64,000 nt of DNA, taken from NCBI GenBank assembly GCA_049724395.1, contig JAUGWO010000271.1:1-64000 (forward strand), in the 5' to 3' direction. The translations under genes were made by a program, and so were the position numbers. The DNA is from Spongospora subterranea f. sp. subterranea (lineage: Eukaryota; Endomyxa: Phytomyxea; Phytomyxea; Plasmodiophorida). This document shows, piece by piece, positions 60,256 to 64,000 of the stretch; positions within the stretch are counted from its first letter, which is position 1, and the number at the start of each line of letters is the position of its first letter. The notes beneath the pieces were generated by a model. The model searched no databases, had not been told where the DNA came from, and saw only the letters and a program-made list of their open reading frames with translations.

Positions 60256-61277
60256 ATGATCGCTCAAGATCGAGCGTTAACTGTGTTTCTCCACAGTCCC
60301 GTCTGCAAAGAAATTCTGGTGGGCCTTGCAGAGAAGGAAATCACCCTGGAGAATATCTACTTCTGGAACAGTATTGTGGAATATTTAGGGCAGTCCGACA
60401 TGGACCAGCGGCAACGCGAACAAGCCATGGTCGAGCAATACATTCGACCAGGGGCCAAAGACGAAATCAATATTTCTTCTGACCTCCGAAATGCGCTATT
60501 GGCGAATCCCGAATCGAAAGAGAACTGGGAGCTGGCGAAAAATGAGGTCGTCACCATGATCATGAGCGGGCAAGTTCTGCGAATATCCGAATCGATTTCG
60601 AGTCTAGTCAGGAATAGCTGGCTAGAGGCGACAAGCCGGGTCGGGAAGAACATCGGCAAACAGTTCTACATGGAACTGTATCGTGTGGACCGCGATCTCT
60701 GGAAACTGTTTTCAGGCAATTGGGACAGGCAGGAGAAGATGTGGTCGGAAATGGTTTCATCCTGTGTTTCTATTCTGGAGAACTTCGGTGAACTATTCTT
60801 GGTAGAGCATTTGCGTTCCGGCACCGTTCGGTACTTCGACTGAAAGAGTGGTTTCAGGCCCTAACTCGCCTAGGAACAACACACATAAAATATGGAGTGA
60901 CGGAAAAACGATTCGTAGCGGTTGGTGCAGCATTACGAAATACACTGTCCAACATCCTAAAAGAGCGGTTCGATGAACAAACCAGGGCGGCTTGGGCGTT
61001 CGTATTCGATATCATTATGACGGTGATGATGTCGTCCATTGATCCTGATTATGTCTGCGGGGAAGATCGGGCGGTATCGATATTTCTTGAACATACTGAT
61101 CTTTCGTCCGTTGCCATCACCGTCAACAAAACAAAAGAGAATGATGGGCAGAATGTTACGACCACAGCTCAGCAGCAGTCGCCTGGCGACGCCGGAGCCG
61201 GTCCAAGCGGAACACCCATCTCTGCCAAGACAGGAGTTTTTACCCGTATTTACAGTTGCTGCATGCAAATAAACTAG
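60256..61277 (+). CDS. RGS-globin fusion protein
   Basis: Two exons, 60256-60801 and 60858-61277, joined over a 56-bp GT-AG intron in phase 0, give 321 residues. Residues 5-120 are an RGS domain: SPVCKEILVGLAEKEITLEN with IYFWNSIVEYL, EQYIRPGAKDEINISSDLR and ELAKNEVVTMIMSGQVLR. Residues 125-265 read as a globin: FYMELYRVDRDLWKLFSGN, LENFGELFLALTRLGTTHI followed by KYGV (proximal His in TTH), FVAVGAALRNTLSNIL and RAAWAFVFDIIMTVMM. The tail has Ser/Gly/Ala-rich sequence and a Cys pair near the end (YSCCMQIN), a possible lipidation site. RGS domains speed GTP hydrolysis on G-alpha; a globin could bind heme and sense O2 or NO. Linking gas sensing to G-protein signalling is an inference. The fusion crosses one intron. 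Confidence 0.82.
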
Positions 61278-61363
61278 TAACTGATATTGCAGAAGTCATA
61301 TGATATCGTAAAGACGTGTAAATTAGATAAAAATTATTGAATACATAGGTAAATGTCGTTCTA

Positions 61364-62600
61364 TCAGGCAATGACGCCAAGGAAAAGGACGGCGAAGACA
61401 ATTAATGCGAGGAAAACTTTGATGATAAGGCTACGATTTGACCTCATTCGGTCCCAATACATAACCAGCTGCTCATGTGCACCTTCAACGTTCCCCAGCG
61501 TCAAAACTACGTTGTCGTCGATGCGGGATATCTGCTCCCCTTGCATCGAAACAATCGTGGCGAGCCTTTGATACATTTCACCAAGCTCTTGAATTGTGGA
61601 ATCGATCTCCGTAATTGCAGTTGCTCTACTTTCAAGGTAAATATCTGCACCCCTTTGCGGCGCATGTAACAACGATTGAGTTTGCTCTTGATTCATTTGC
61701 GCAGGCGTTTGATAGGATGATGATTGTGACGACGCCATCTCTTGGTACGACACAGCAACTCAACACGGTCAGTCAGATATTACATGTTCTTAGAAAAAAA
61801 CTAGAATACCTGGACGCTGTCTCATGCCGAATTGAGCAGGTGACGCAGACGACACCGCAGAATATTGTCCTCGCCTCGTATCTTGAGTTCGCATATTGGC
61901 AGAGCGAATTTTGAGAATACTTTGAAACATTTTGGTCTGATCTGCGACTTTGGTTTTCAAATCTTTCACCACGCCGTTTGTATGCCCATCAACCTGGATA
62001 TAACCACTTAGATAAATCGCGACAAATAGGTTTTCGTAAAACTTGCCTGTTTTAGACCAGTTTGATGTTCGGCACCATATTTGGCGAGAATGTCGACTTC
62101 TTGAGATATTGAGTTGATATCTGCTTTGATTATAGTAGTAAGCTGAGCGATCTGTTCACTATTTGCAACTCATCAGGAGATCGGAATACCGTTGCATATA
62201 ATCGAACGACCTAGGATCATTGAACAACGTCCTTGCCTGAGCAATCTTCTCAAGATTTTCCAATTTCGTTTTCGTATTAGAAATCATTTGGCTGAGCTCC
62301 ATTGCAGCTTTGTTGAAATTCACAGCAGTGATGGGCATCGGGGCCACAATACTTTCTGCAAACTGAGACCGTTGCAAAAATTAGAACATTATCACTGAGA
62401 ATTATGGAAACGATGCAGAAATTTAGAAGAATCTTGATTAAAACAAAATGAAAAATTTAGACCTGACTACCAGTGCCTTGTCGGCGAAAGGAATCAGCTG
62501 TGGAAAAAAACTCGGACGTTCGATCAAAGGCGCCTCTGGAGCCTAACACATGACGTGGATCTTGCAGCGGCGTCAATGGTCCTGTCAAGGACGGAATCAT
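61364..62600 (-). CDS. Syntaxin-5/Sed5-like Qa-SNARE
   Basis: Exons on the minus strand: 62600-62463, about 62375-62212, 62161-62050, then further exons to 61364. The N-terminus has a Sed5-type RDRTSEF-like peptide (AFDRTSEFFST). A Habc-like part (FNKAAMELSQMISNTKTKLE, TLFNDPSEQIAQLTTIIKAD) follows. The Qa-SNARE helix runs SRATAITEIDSTIQELGEMY with its zero-layer Gln in SMQGEQISRIDDNV, and LTLGNVEGAHEQL. A C-terminal anchor ends the protein (SLIIKVFLALIVFAVLFLGV). Syntaxin 5 works in ER-Golgi and intra-Golgi fusion. Introns are short. The start at 62600 is the first in-frame ATG; an exon further upstream (RHTTIRRTVGSPS) may belong to it. Confidence 0.9.
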
Positions 62601-63515
62601 TGACGGTGATCCGACCGTGCGACGAATAGTGGTATGTCGATCTTGTCCCTTGACGATATTACAGTATTATGATTGAGAGGATCGTCACCTGTGCGTCTCG
62701 ATCACACAACGGGTGCAGTTCCCTGTTTACTGCGCGCGGCCAACAAAGAGATCCCTGTGCCGGTGTACATACCCAGAACAGGGCCCCATGAGAATCGAAT
62801 TCTGCGAGTCCGTGTTGTGGACCAAGAAATAATTCAGCCGCTGAAATAGCTGCCCGACTCCATTCACCCCCGACCAGATCCTCGTGATTTGGGCCAGACT
62901 GATGGATCCGCTGTATAGATTTTTGTTGCGAAGTACTCGTGGGTAATAGGTTTCATTCCTGCCAATTGTTGTCAAAGGGCGGCCTGTGAACCAAATACGT
63001 CAAGAGAGTATTGTACGACCGCAATTGCAGCAAACGTTTGCATGCACTGAATGTGGCCGCCCGCGCAAACATTCACGACGGGTGCTGATTTCCTCACCGC
63101 CGCGCAACTCGTGAGTATTTCTGATGGATGGGGGGCCCAACTCGTCTCCCATCTGATGGACAAACGGTTTTTGCGCCAGTTTGTACTACTTTAACTCAAT
63201 ATGTTATTATACGATTCCATGTTCACGCTCGCACTTTGGTATCATCGCTGGATTTTTAGTAACCCATGGAGACAAGGATGGTAATAAAAAAACTGATCGA
63301 ACATTAGCATTTTAACAAGTCATTTAACAACGACAAATAGAAACCCATTTTAATTCAGGCTTCGAAGATTGCTTTTGTCAACCATCGTAGTAAATACCTT
63401 CAATGGATTACGGATTCGTAAGCCGAAGCCCAAAAGCCACGGAGTCTGCGCAGTCCGAGAATTTGAGAGGGCAATCCTTGACTGACTAATTCACTGATCA
63501 TTAACCGTGATCGTC
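62601..63515. other. No confident gene
   Basis: Two minus-strand frames (62975-62727 and 63163-62972) read like protein fragments (VLRNKNLYSGSISLAQITRIW; NVCAGGHIQCMQTFAAIAVV) but I recognise no family. They may be decayed transposon coding sequence. The last part should contain the EMG1 promoter or an upstream exon. Confidence 0.3.
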
Positions 63516-64000
63516 ATGATCGGTGTGCCTGAAATCAAGCCAGGGCAGTCGCCACGGCAGGTGGTTGTTGTTCTGGAAAAATGCTCCCTAGAAACAGTTA
63601 AAACTAAGAAGGGGTTTGAGCTTCTCCACGCTGACGAACACAAACAAATTCTCACGAAGCACAAGAAAGACCCATCTGAATATCGTGCCGATATCGTTCA
63701 TCAAGTATTAATGACCCTGCTTGACAGTCCGCTTAATAAGGCTGGGCATCTGAAAGTGTATATGCATACTGTTAATGTAAGCGTGTTGACCTGTTCGTGA
63801 TTGCGACATTTGACTCTATTATGCAGAACATCCTCATCGAAATCAATCCAGAGATTCGAATTCCCCGTACTTTCAAACGATTCTGCGGTTTGATGGTTCA
63901 ATTATTGCATAAGCTGAAAGTCAGGGCTGTTGATGGCCGGGAACCTTTGATGAAAGTTATCAAAAATCCAGTGACAGCGTATCTTCCAATTGGCGCTCCT
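63516..64000 (+). CDS. EMG1: EMG1/NEP1 pseudouridine N1-methyltransferase (5' part, cut by window end)
   Basis: Exon 1, 63516-63776, and exon 2, from 63827 onward, are joined over a 50-bp GT-AG intron. Visible family blocks: [59 protein letters not shown], then [37 protein letters not shown] and [12 protein letters not shown]. The SPOUT-type enzyme methylates a hypermodified pseudouridine in 18S rRNA and is needed for small-subunit assembly in the nucleolus. The ATG at 63516 gives a shorter N-terminus than most relatives, so an upstream exon is possible. The C-terminal SAM-binding knot lies beyond the window. Confidence 0.93.

Overview
This window is nuclear DNA from a eukaryote. Host genes are cut by short GT-AG introns (about 42-90 bp where I could fix both ends), several genes converge or lie close together, and transposon remains fill the gaps. 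The gene set suggests a flagellated protist outside animals and fungi, perhaps rhizarian or stramenopile. The pointers are a novel-plant-SNARE (NPSN) type Qb-SNARE, an MAP3K-epsilon kinase with armadillo-like repeats, a possible cilium/basal-body protein, a plant-type DD39D mariner and a stramenopile-like tyrosine-recombinase element. The lineage is an inference; no rRNA or organelle marker is present.

Layout. 1-13 kb is a transposon graveyard: a long foldback palindrome, a MULE remnant, a DDE transposon carrying a ubiquitin-protease-like domain, a LINE, a broken Ty3/gypsy-like gag fossil, a second palindrome, a small two-TM protein gene and a PIF/Harbinger remnant. 14-21 kb is a dense host block: NPSN SNARE (+), glutathione S-transferase (-), a type II membrane glycosyltransferase (-) and DNA ligase I (-). 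21-27 kb holds an unassigned region, a 54-bp minisatellite, a Myb/SANT-AT-hook gene (+) and PIG-C/GPI2 (+). 27-32 kb is a class I myosin (-). 32-41 kb has local duplications, a tiny MITE-like element, a near-perfect DD39D mariner, a gene with three copies of an unrecognised Cys/His module, and a 45-bp minisatellite. 41-48 kb holds a five-exon putative ciliary protein (+) converging on the MAP3K-epsilon/Cdc7/Cdc15-like kinase (-). A 121-bp satellite array follows at 48.1-49.5 kb. 50.8-56 kb holds a Kelch-propeller/PKA-type kinase fusion (+), a TALE homeobox gene (-) and an RBM25-like splicing factor (-). 56-60 kb holds unassigned DNA and a tyrosine-recombinase element with a 57-bp minisatellite. 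60-64 kb holds an RGS-globin fusion (+), a syntaxin-5/Sed5-like Qa-SNARE (-) and the start of EMG1/NEP1 (+).

The genes form no operon. Common themes are membrane traffic (two SNAREs), GPI anchoring and glycosylation (PIG-C, glycosyltransferase), signalling and cell cycle (Kelch-PKA, RGS-globin, MAP3K-epsilon), actin motility (myosin I), and DNA/RNA handling (ligase I, RBM25, EMG1). The most unusual items are the two domain fusions (Kelch-PKA and RGS-globin), the triple Cys/His-module protein, and the intact-looking plant-type mariner. Exon joins were made by eye from reading frame, GT-AG sites and family similarity.
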